Positions 8,406 to 15,696 of a DNA stretch of 42,247 nt are shown here, one piece after another. A program made the position numbers and the translations under genes. The notes beneath the pieces were generated by a model. It made no database searches. It saw nothing but the letters and a program-made list of their open reading frames with translations, and was not told the DNA's origin. Source of the stretch: Nitrospirales bacterium. GTDB taxonomy: Bacteria; Nitrospirota; Nitrospiria; Nitrospirales; UBA8639. The stretch covers positions 1 through 42,247 of the forward strand of contig BQIW01000036.1 of NCBI GenBank assembly GCA_021604105.1, written 5' to 3'. The stretch's first letter is position 1. The number at the start of each line of letters is the position of its first letter.

Positions 8406-9947
8406 TCAAAATCTGACTTCGGTTTGAATATAGAAATAATTGGTATTTTGGGCCGGAGGATTTCCTGGCACGTTCGTTTGGTTTTTAATATAGGAACCTT
8501 TGAGAAAGTAGTCATAGCCGGCATCTATGCTGAGATTGGGCGAGGGATTCCACCGAACGCCTACCTCCAGATCCTGTCCCAACACGTTGCCTGCGGCGCC
8601 GGATGGATCCTGCAGGCCGGAATTGACCCACGCATCCCGGGATTGGGCCAAATACCAGGCCCGGAATTTCAGGTCAAGTCGAAGGACGGGAAGTGGCTTG
8701 AGAATCAAGCGAATGCCGGGGGAGCTGATATTGGAACGGTAGAATGGTCCAAACAGACTGGTGGGCGTTAATTCACTGCGCCGTGCGCCAAAAAGATTAT
8801 CAAACGTTTGGTTATAGTTTCCATTGGCACTATCGGTTCCGCTGGCGTAATCGTACATTGCCAGGATGCGGGGAGCCCAGGGAAGGCTAAAGGTATAGCC
8901 CAAGGAGAAGTGTTGGAAGTATGCAAAATGATCCTTGCCATCATACGTGCCTACCTGCCAGGCGGTTTCACCATCATAATCAATCGATCCGATTCGGGGT
9001 GGCTGATAGAGCCTCAGGCCAAAGGTGGAATGGTTGCGCGGCACCCGCTTCCCTTCAGAATCTTCATCCCTGCCGAAATAATACACGTGAATTTTGGACC
9101 AGGAGAGCTGGTGGGTTTCATAGGAAAGGCCCCAGAACAAATCCCCGCTATTGGTAAACATGCCAAGACGATCCGTGTTGTTGGTGTTTAATACCACTTC
9201 AGAAAAAAAAGTCCGGAATTGCCACTGGCCTTCATTGGCAAGATTCCAGTGAATCCCGTCGAAGGCCTGGGAGGTATTGCTAAAGCGACTGCGGGCAACA
9301 AGACGACGTGACCCGATATCCAGATTGATGCGCCCGACATGAAGATCCGTGCGAAGTCCGGTCTGCCACACATTAAGCAAGGTGAGCGCCACAAAGAGTT
9401 GCTGCACGTTGCCTGCCGTCAACGTCGAGGTCCCCACCACGTCAGTGGCGGAATCGACACTGGACGTGGAGCCTTGAAATTCCAGCTCAGCACGGAAAGC
9501 CTTCCATCGTGCACTGGCGCGGAAACGAGATCTTGTCGCCCATTGCCAGGTGCTGCCCTTCTGGCCTGTTTTAAACGGATAATCAAAGCCCTCGCGCCGA
9601 ATACGAGCGGTCATGCCGAGGTCCAACCATTCGGGCGCATTGAGGGCTGCAGACAGGTACCGGGTCCATTTTATTTCTGCGTCCTCCTGCAAGAGCACCT
9701 GATCGGGATATTCGTCCCAATTCCACTCCTGTCCCCTGCGAATCCGCCCCCTCATATTTTGAGGGACTTCTCTCACTCTTTCTCTGGCGGCATCCAAGCG
9801 CCATAATAGGTAGGGATCTTCTGTTGGAGGAGAGGGCTTGTTGTGGGGTTCCCTTCCCAGGGACAGGGATGCAGTCAGCAGGAACCAACACAAGGAAAGT
9901 GGAATGACCTTGCGGGCATTCCTGATTTGGGTAAACCATTTCCGCAT
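8406..9947 (-). CDS. Outer-membrane beta-barrel, alginate-export (AlgE-like) family
   Basis: A 513-residue protein with a signal peptide (MRKWFTQIRNARK, then a hydrophobic stretch ending LSLG). The mature part is made of alternating aromatic/polar strands typical of an outer-membrane barrel and ends in phenylalanine (IQTEVRF), the usual BAM recognition residue. EYPDQVLLQEDAEIKW near residue 80, WLDLGMTARIR, the central AFDGIHWNL segment and the C-terminal SIDAGYDYFLKGSYI strand match the alginate_exp group. Members are porin-like channels, and the name does not imply that alginate is exported here. The start ATG at 9947 has only a weak upstream purine run. The gene stands alone, with about 380 bp before the next barrel gene upstream on the same strand. 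Confidence 0.8.
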   Translation of the reverse strand: MRKWFTQIRNARKVIPLSLCWFLLTASLSLGREPHNKPSPPTEDPYLLWRLDAARERVREVPQNMRGRIRRGQEWNWDEYPDQVLLQEDAEIKWTRYLSAALNAPEWLDLGMTARIRREGFDYPFKTGQKGSTWQWATRSRFRASARWKAFRAELEFQGSTSSVDSATDVVGTSTLTAGNVQQLFVALTLLNVWQTGLRTDLHVGRINLDIGSRRLVARSRFSNTSQAFDGIHWNLANEGQWQFRTFFSEVVLNTNNTDRLGMFTNSGDLFWGLSYETHQLSWSKIHVYYFGRDEDSEGKRVPRNHSTFGLRLYQPPRIGSIDYDGETAWQVGTYDGKDHFAYFQHFSLGYTFSLPWAPRILAMYDYASGTDSANGNYNQTFDNLFGARRSELTPTSLFGPFYRSNISSPGIRLILKPLPVLRLDLKFRAWYLAQSRDAWVNSGLQDPSGAAGNVLGQDLEVGVRWNPSPNLSIDAGYDYFLKGSYIKNQTNVPGNPPAQNTNYFYIQTEVRF

Positions 9948-10324
9948 GGAACCTATACGGATTTATGAAGCCCTGATTTAGGCTGCCCTACAGTTTTGGT
10001 TCTTTCGACAATTGCTTAGATACAATCGTCGCCGAACGTTTTGAAGTCCTGCATCCTTTGTCCGGAGAGGCGATGGCTCTCTCTGCTGAAATCGGCAATT
10101 TGAAATATTGATGCTCAGGGAACCTCCCTCATCTTTTATGCCCCTTCGGCATGAAATCCTTTTTGGAATGACACCTCGACAAGGGGAAGGAATCCCAAGA
10201 TGGTACGCTCTTGCACAAAACTCATTCAAAAAGGGTGCATGCACGAGTTACTCTGGAGAACCAAAGTTTTTCATGTGCCAATCCTCTGGATGGCTCCGGG
10301 GCTCATTCTTCCTGTTGAGAAGAA
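9948..10324. other. Intergenic
   Basis: 377 bp between two leftward barrel genes. A small inverted repeat (ATTCTTC/GAAGAAT, 10305-10325) overlaps the stop codon of the upstream gene but lacks a T-run. An 88-codon leftward frame (9978-10244) has no family features and is probably not a gene. Confidence 0.4.
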
Positions 10325-11476
10325 TTAAAATGTCAATCTGGCCCCTAACCACGTGTTCAGGTTTTTTAGGCCCTTCTCAAAACTCTCTTTTCGATGTGAC
10401 CCCTGAAACCCGGCCGATACCTGAAGAATCCTGTTTACTTGGTACCTTGAGATAATGTCGCCTTGGATCACATTTTCATGTTGACCCTTGCGTTCATCGC
10501 CTTGGATCCCGGTGGTCCATCCGTTGAACTCATAATGCAGTCCCATCTCTAAGCGAAGGCGTTCCGTGATCTCATACTCTAATTCTCCGGTCACGAAATG
10601 ATTGAAATATGAGGTATCATCTTGGAGCTCCGGCTGCTTTCGCCCATCAGCCAATCCCCGTTCATAATGGTAGCCTAGGGCCAACTCAACCTTTTGCGAG
10701 GGCGCCCATTCCATGTGCGTCCCGATAGTCCAAAACCTGGTATCCCTTTGCCTAAAGGGTTTATCGTAGTCACGCAATCCATAGCGGCCATAGAGGATAA
10801 TCCTGGCATCGTCCACACCGGGGATCTGTTGACCAATCCCTCCGGCCCAATAATTGGTGGTGACTTCTTCATTTTTTACTTGTGGTGGATTTCCGTCGGA
10901 CTCATCAAATGGCCGCACTTCATTCTTTCCTAAAAACAGATCCGGTCCGAAAAAATAGCGCATGATGAGCGTCGTGGAAGAGGTCAGATTATGGGAGGCC
11001 TCCACACTCAATGATCCGTGATTGAATTGGGTATTGTTGGTAAACACAAATCCTTGTCCACGGACACCCAATTGGGTAGATCGACCCAATATCGGGAAGG
11101 ACCTCGTAATATGAGCCATGGGTTCATACACCACATCGTCCCCTTGGTTAGCAAGAAGGCTATCAATAACCGGTTGAGTGGGATCCTGATTTCGACTCAG
11201 CCGCCGGGTCGAGGAGAACAGGGCCGCATCGTCGGTATAGTAGATATTACTCCCGCCAATGACCGTCCACTCGGCAAATGACGGAGATGCGACCACGAGA
11301 CCTCCAATGAGAACAGATAAAAAAAACGGCAGGTGAGCAGTCTTTCCTGCGTGGGTACGTCTCACGAACAGAAGTCGTCGGATACGTTGTCCGCGACGAT
11401 CTTTCCTACGTGTGTCATTCCTGTGTGTGTGTAGGTATTCACCTGAAGGCACGGAGGTAGATTCCCGATTGAACAT
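10325..11476 (-). CDS. Outer-membrane beta-barrel protein (putative beta-barrel porin 2 type)
   Basis: The barrel part begins EWTVIGGSNIYYTDDAALFSS and continues with alternating strands to a C-terminal phenylalanine (NTWLGARLTF), as in outer-membrane proteins of the BBP2 type; the function is unknown. The start is uncertain. The frame is open back to a GTG at 11917, but the first ~147 codons look non-coding. I use the ATG at 11476, which has AAAGG about 11 bases upstream. A GTG at 11365 would give an ideal 31-residue signal peptide (MRRTHAGK, core FFLSVLIGGLVVA, cleavage SFA-EW). With either start the exported domain is the same. The protein is divergently oriented from the DUF4136 lipoprotein gene. 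Confidence 0.75.
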   Translation of the reverse strand: MFNRESTSVPSGEYLHTHRNDTRRKDRRGQRIRRLLFVRRTHAGKTAHLPFFLSVLIGGLVVASPSFAEWTVIGGSNIYYTDDAALFSSTRRLSRNQDPTQPVIDSLLANQGDDVVYEPMAHITRSFPILGRSTQLGVRGQGFVFTNNTQFNHGSLSVEASHNLTSSTTLIMRYFFGPDLFLGKNEVRPFDESDGNPPQVKNEEVTTNYWAGGIGQQIPGVDDARIILYGRYGLRDYDKPFRQRDTRFWTIGTHMEWAPSQKVELALGYHYERGLADGRKQPELQDDTSYFNHFVTGELEYEITERLRLEMGLHYEFNGWTTGIQGDERKGQHENVIQGDIISRYQVNRILQVSAGFQGSHRKESFEKGLKNLNTWLGARLTF

Positions 11477-12136
11477 ATCGGGAACAACCTTTGGGTTCCG
11501 CCATCGGTGTCGGGCGGTAGCGTAAACCCATTCCAAGAGCGTTAAAGATGGATTCCCGATCGATAAGGCCGGGAATGAAGAGCGTGGAGGTCTTCCTGTT
11601 TGCATGGGAAAAGTAGAACGTCGCGTTTCATTTTCAAAAATCAACATGCTCCCATTTCCTGAGGTATTGTCTGAGTGGCCATGCATGTTTTTGATTGTCC
11701 AGGACTCGCATCCTCTCGGCCGCAGTCTTTCGGGAAGGATGTCATGTTTTTTAACGAATCTCTTCACATTGATGCAATCACCATCCCTCTGCTCATGGGC
11801 GGAACTTTCTGGGGGAGGAATAGTGAACCCGAGGGATGCGAGTCGAAAAGAGCCGGAATTGTTTGCTATAGTTTTGTGCTCAGAAACTGGAGTAGGGAGA
11901 GTGCATGTTGGACGCACACAGATTTACCCTCATGGTGTGACTGGAGAACCGGCGGTGCGCTTGATCTCGTTGCACTCGACAATCTTCAGAGGGTTGCTGT
12001 TGAGAACGATCATAACTCTCCCGTGCAAGCAGATTGAAATCTGCAGGGATGTGATTGGGAAGTGCCCTCTCTGATGATAGGACTGAATACGAAATTCTGA
12101 AATGCAATTTATATGGTAAAAGAAAGGGTATGACTC
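11477..12136. other. Region between divergent genes
   Basis: 660 bp upstream of the barrel gene and the DUF4136 gene. Leftward, the barrel frame stays open to 11917, but the translated stretch is rich in Arg, Pro and Ser without domain features. Rightward frames of 120-156 codons cover the same interval and are equally featureless. It should contain both promoters; I could not place them. Confidence 0.4.
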
Positions 12137-12682
12137 ATGCGATGTTTCCTGAGGTTTATTGTTTTGTTGGCGGTATCCGGTTTTTGGGGGTGCTCCACTA
12201 TTTCTGTCAGTTCTGATTATAGAGAGTCGACGGATTTTAGTGAGCTGAAGACATTTTCCTGGATGCTGAAAACGCCAGAAGGAGACATTGATCTGGGTGG
12301 GGCCAATCACATGGCTCGGCAAAGGATTCAGGACGCGGTCGCAGCCGAACTTGCGAACAAGGGATACATCGAAATCATCGCTGGAAATTCAGATTTCTAT
12401 GTGACCTATTATGTTGGTAGGGAAGAGCGAATTCGGGTCGAAAATATGCGAGGCCCGCTCATGAGGCCATACTGGGGGATGGGTATGGGCTACACAGAAG
12501 TTTACCAATACGAGGAAGGGACGCTTATCATCGATCTGCTTGATGGGAAGAAGCAGCATATCATCTGGCGTGGAGTTGCTAAAGGCGTGGTGGATTGGAA
12601 GGGAACTACAGGAGGGCAAACCGGGCTGATCAATGAGGCAGTCCAGAAAGTTTTGGCGCAGTTCCCTCCAAAACGTTCCTAA
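12137..12682 (+). CDS. DUF4136-type lipoprotein
   Basis: A 181-residue lipoprotein: signal peptide MRCFLRFIVLLAVSGFWGC with the lipobox GFWGC (Cys19). The mature protein follows the DUF4136 plan: VSSDYRESTDFSELKTFSW near the start, a helix RIQDAVAAELANKGY in the middle, SDFYVTYYVG, then GTLIIDLLDGKKQHIIWRGVAKG and a terminal helix INEAVQKVLAQFPP. These proteins are lipid-anchored, mostly in the outer membrane; the molecular role is unknown. AAAGAAAGGG lies about 8 bases ahead of the ATG. It appears to be a single-gene unit, divergent from the barrel gene on the left. Confidence 0.88.
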   Translation: MRCFLRFIVLLAVSGFWGCSTISVSSDYRESTDFSELKTFSWMLKTPEGDIDLGGANHMARQRIQDAVAAELANKGYIEIIAGNSDFYVTYYVGREERIRVENMRGPLMRPYWGMGMGYTEVYQYEEGTLIIDLLDGKKQHIIWRGVAKGVVDWKGTTGGQTGLINEAVQKVLAQFPPKRS

Positions 12683-12940
12683 TGAGTCGCGTTCAGCTTG
12701 TGTGGAGTTTGATGGCCCGAGGGAACTTTCGGGACTCTCCGTCATGTTAAGGAGTATTGCCTCAAACAACCGGAAGGTTCTTTGCAAATAGAATGAAAGA
12801 CAGCGCTCCCTGAAGCGGATGCGGGCGGTTTTGATTGACAAGCATTTTCCCTTTTGAGATGGGAGCTTCACTAAATCCTTCCGATTATGATAGGGTTTAA
12901 ACCGTCTCTGAGAAGTATTTTCTTTACAAAGGAGGAGCAC

Positions 12941-13195
12941 ATGGAAGCGGTAATTGGTGGCGTTGTGGTCGGAGCGGTTGCTGCAGTGGCTGTTCCCTCG
13001 ATTGCTTCGGGAATTGGTTCGGTACTTCGTCCCCTTGCGAAAGAAATTATTAAAGGAGGCATTGTGGCCTACACCGCCGTTTCCGAAATGGTTTCTGAGA
13101 CCGGGGAACAATTCAATGACATTGTTGCGGAGGCCAAGTCTGAAATCGAGCAACCCGGTAAAAAAATGGCGCGGGGGAAATCGCAGCGCGCTTGA
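12941..13195 (+). CDS. DUF5132-type small membrane protein (isolated paralogue)
   Basis: An 84-residue protein with an excellent start: AAAGGAGGAGCAC directly ahead of the ATG at 12941; an in-frame upstream start at 12887 has none. It has a Gly/Ala/Val helix (VIGGVVVGAVAAVAVPSIAS), a central RPLAKEIIKGGIVAYTAV, an amphipathic acidic helix GEQFNDIVAEAKSEIE, and a basic tail (KKMARGKSQRA). This is the DUF5132 plan. It is nearly identical in its core to the protein at 25625-25864, 12 kb away, so it is a recent duplicate of a member of the ATPase-linked set. No ATPase or HMA gene is next to it here. The function is unknown; a membrane scaffold or partner for a P-type ATPase is inferred from the other copies. 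Confidence 0.88.
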   Translation: MEAVIGGVVVGAVAAVAVPSIASGIGSVLRPLAKEIIKGGIVAYTAVSEMVSETGEQFNDIVAEAKSEIEQPGKKMARGKSQRA

Positions 13196-13469
13196 CCCAA
13201 AACTGAATCCAAGCTTTTCCGGCAAGAGTACCCTAATGTTCCCGGAGGTCGAATTCCTGGTGGCAAATGGGGCTGCTGGTAGAATGACAACGTCGTCATG
13301 AGTTGAAGTAAAAAAGCTGCCCGGTCGTTCTTCTTCCACAACACAAAAACTCCCCTCCATCCTCATGACTGATTGAATCCGCTTTAACCCTCTCTGTCAG
13401 AGGAATGAAGGAAGAGGCAGGCCGGCTAAGGAAGATTGTCCCCCTGTTTTTGTGCAGCCCGAAGCGAAA

Positions 13470-13682
13470 GGGAGTGTTGAATAATAAGGATCCAAGGGTA
13501 AATTTGCGCAGGATGAGATTCCTCATCAAAGGCTCCGGGTCGGTTCAAAAAAGTATGCCATGAGTCTTCCCGAAGGATCCGTCCAGCAAGGCCGCAGCCG
13601 TTTGTACGCGCGGAGCGTAGACTTCGTACGTGAGCACGGGAAAATGGCGAGAACGCCGCTGGCGGCTTTTTTCAACAGACCC
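13470..13682 (-). mobile_element. MITE-like dispersed repeat, copy B
   Basis: A 213-bp copy in the same orientation as copy A, bounded by GGGAGTGTTGAATAATAAGG on the left and the complement of GGGTCTGTTGAAAAAAG on the right. Flanking 5-mers CGAAA and TGAAT match at 3 of 5 positions, so the target duplication is not preserved. It lies in the gap between the isolated DUF5132 gene and the leftward lipoprotein pair. Confidence 0.85.
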
Positions 13683-13763
13683 TGAATGGCCAGAGACATC
13701 GGTCAGTGTATAAGGAAGGGGAGTGCGATGCGAAAGGTAGCCATGAAAGATTCCATTGAATTG

Positions 13764-14345
13764 TTATGACTGGAGAGGGAGGGTTGTGGGGGTCTGTCTG
13801 GATTCCGGTCCACCAGTTTCGCAACGTCGACCATTCTTGTAGCGAATGGCAATTGCTGTGAGCGATCTCAGGGTTGTGTCATACATCATGGGCGTTCCCA
13901 TGCCGTAGGGAGCATACCCGAATCCGCCTATCGTGTATCCGGTCGTCCCATATCCCCCGTATCCAACCATACCGTAAGAGGCATATCCCCATCCGGGGTA
14001 GCCGTAGTTGTAGGCATAGCCTCCATAGGCGGGAGTTGCGACTGTCCGTTTTGTCCCTTTATGGAGCACAACCGCGTCAGCCCCCAGATCAGCGGCTTTT
14101 TTGAGAATGGCGCCTTCCTCGTCCTCATAACTCACCGCTGAATCCTCGACACTTAATTGGGCAATGGCGATATGGGGACATTTTGGTTCCAATGCCATCA
14201 CTTCCACATCGAGAGCTGATTTTTTGGGAGGAAAGGTTTGGTTGGTAAATCGAATGGTATCGACTGAAGGACACCCGGTCATGATGAAACATATCCCCGT
14301 CAAGCATAAGGCAGAAAATACGGTCGGTCGTTTTACGCAATCCAT
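13764..14345 (-). CDS. Lipoprotein with Tyr/Gly-rich segment
   Basis: A 193-residue protein that I do not assign to a named family. The signal peptide ends in the lipobox IMTGC, so it is lipid-anchored. AAGGAGATTTTC precedes the ATG at 14345. The mature domain has a conserved-looking alpha/beta part (IAIAQLSVEDSAVSYEDE, ILKKAADLGADAVVLHKG), the pattern of small lipoproteins that end in 'GADAVV' strands. A low-complexity Tyr/Gly segment (GGYAYNYGYPGWGYASYGMV and on) follows, then a final strand LTAIAIRYKNG. It lies 15 bp after an exported coiled-coil protein and is likely cotranscribed with it. The role is presumably in the envelope; the Tyr/Gly-rich part may be surface-exposed or adhesive. 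Confidence 0.8.
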   Translation of the reverse strand: MDCVKRPTVFSALCLTGICFIMTGCPSVDTIRFTNQTFPPKKSALDVEVMALEPKCPHIAIAQLSVEDSAVSYEDEEGAILKKAADLGADAVVLHKGTKRTVATPAYGGYAYNYGYPGWGYASYGMVGYGGYGTTGYTIGGFGYAPYGMGTPMMYDTTLRSLTAIAIRYKNGRRCETGGPESRQTPTTLPLQS

Positions 14346-14360
14346 GAAAATCTCCTTGCC

Positions 14361-14843
14361 TTATCGCAAATATTGTTCAATCAACTTGCCTTCTGTTTCT
14401 ATGCGCAATACTTCGATCTCAGCCCGCTGTTGTCGATAATCGTTCATGGCCTCTTTAAATTCTTTAAGTCGATTGAGCCAGGTTTGTAAGGCTTCCGGTT
14501 TTTCCTCGGGATGGTCCTGGATCTTTCGCAGGAGTTCCTCTGTGAATCGCAATCCGTCGAGTTGCAGCTTCCATTGTTCCTGATGGAGTTCCCACCCCCT
14601 CAGATCCAGATCACGGACTTCTCGAATGAGAGGATCCTTGATATCTGGAACCTCGCGTAAAAACTTCATCCGATCAGAAATCTTCTCAATGTTGATGGTC
14701 AGTTCGGCAATGTGGCGTTCGAGGTCCATGATGATGAATGGCAAGGGGTGCTTTTCCTCATTTGCGGCCAAGGAGGGTCCTATGACTCCCATGGTCAAGG
14801 TCAGCACCATTGCGAAAATGTTCGTCATACGTGACAGGCTCAT
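14361..14843 (-). CDS. Exported coiled-coil protein, unknown function
   Basis: A 160-residue protein with a signal peptide (MSLSRMTNIFAMVLTLTMGV, cleavage near SLA-AN). AAAGGCG lies 6 bases before the ATG at 14843. The mature chain is almost entirely helical and charged: MDLERHIAELTINIEKI, ELHQEQWKLQLDGLRF, LNRLKEFKEAMNDYRQQRA, which indicates a periplasmic coiled coil. No enzymatic motif is visible. It is the first gene of a two-gene leftward unit with the Tyr/Gly-rich lipoprotein; the 15-bp spacing suggests they work together, perhaps as an envelope-associated pair. Confidence 0.78.
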   Translation of the reverse strand: MSLSRMTNIFAMVLTLTMGVIGPSLAANEEKHPLPFIIMDLERHIAELTINIEKISDRMKFLREVPDIKDPLIREVRDLDLRGWELHQEQWKLQLDGLRFTEELLRKIQDHPEEKPEALQTWLNRLKEFKEAMNDYRQQRAEIEVLRIETEGKLIEQYLR

Positions 14844-15398
14844 AGCATACGCCTTTCTGTGTGATTCAAGTGGGTTTGGGGAGATGATGAAACTCTGGAA
14901 GCTGGTTTATTAATGTGACAAGAGAGTGAGCAGAAAGGATTCTGCAAACCGAAGGCTCAAAGGTGTACCTCTTTTTCATTTTACAAATGCAATGTTTCGA
15001 GCTAGTGGCCATTTCAACATAAACTCTTCTGCCCTCGCAATGAATGATTCTTACAACTGGTAATTCTATGGCAGGTTCATACCAAAAGCGACCAGGTCCG
15101 CCAGGGCATAGAGGGATGAAGGGAATCGTTTTCCCGTCAGTCAACAGAGAGCGTCGCGTTCATTAGACCAACGACCAAGAAACAGCATTGCCCGTATGCC
15201 TAGAGGGAAAACAGGGGTTATGTGGGGCATACGATTTACCTGATTGATGGATCTACGGATGGATATCGGGCGCCCACCGCCGGACCGTTCCTGAATTCGG
15301 ATTTCACATCCTTGTAATGAAAAACCCATCAAATGGGGCTGACCTGCTTCCATTTCCCCATTCAACAAGCCGTTTTTGATACTTTCGGTTTTCACATT
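14844..15398. other. Intergenic
   Basis: 555 bp upstream of the exported coiled-coil gene and up to dispersed repeat C. Two leftward frames (92 and 112 codons) overlap it without signal peptides, ribosome sites or recognisable motifs; I treat both as spurious. No RNA gene seen. Confidence 0.4.
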
Positions 15399-15588
15399 GG
15401 GAGTGTTGAATAATAATAATTTCCAAGGGCATATTAACCCACAGGCACGTTGCATATGAGAGGCCTCAGGGCTGTTCAAAAAAGTTGTCCAGCAGGGCCG
15501 CAGTCATTTTTGCGCGCAGAGCGTACTTCTAGTACGTGAGCACGGAAAAATGGCGAGAACGCCGCTGGCGGCTTTTTTCAACAGCCCC
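15399..15588 (-). mobile_element. MITE-like dispersed repeat, copy C (internally deleted), with 5-bp duplication
   Basis: A 190-bp copy, same orientation as A and B. It lacks about 25 bases present in the others (the part reading CATGCCCTGAGTCTTCCCG). The ends are GGGAGTGTTGAATAATAATA and, on the complement, GGGGCTGTTGAAAAAAG. The 5-mer ACATT occurs immediately outside both ends (15394-15398 and 15589-15593), a perfect target-site duplication, so this copy arrived by transposition. Confidence 0.9.
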
Positions 15589-15696
15589 ACATTGAAAGTT
15601 TTCCTAAAACCTGTACTTTTGCTGAACATGTAGGATAAAAAGGTCAGGAATGTGCTCATTGAGGCATAGTAATTTTTCGGACCGTCACCTCCTCTC

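Noticed and set aside
9978-10244. 88-codon leftward frame
   Set aside because: No ribosome site, signal peptide or family pattern; rich in Arg, Ser and Cys as expected for a chance frame.
11477-11917. Long N-terminal extension of the outer-membrane barrel protein
   Set aside because: The frame is open, but the stretch has no domain features, begins at an unsupported GTG and would bury the signal peptide about 185 residues inside the protein.
14866-15479. Two leftward frames (92 and 112 codons) before repeat C
   Set aside because: No recognisable domains; the second runs into the dispersed repeat, and neither has a convincing start.
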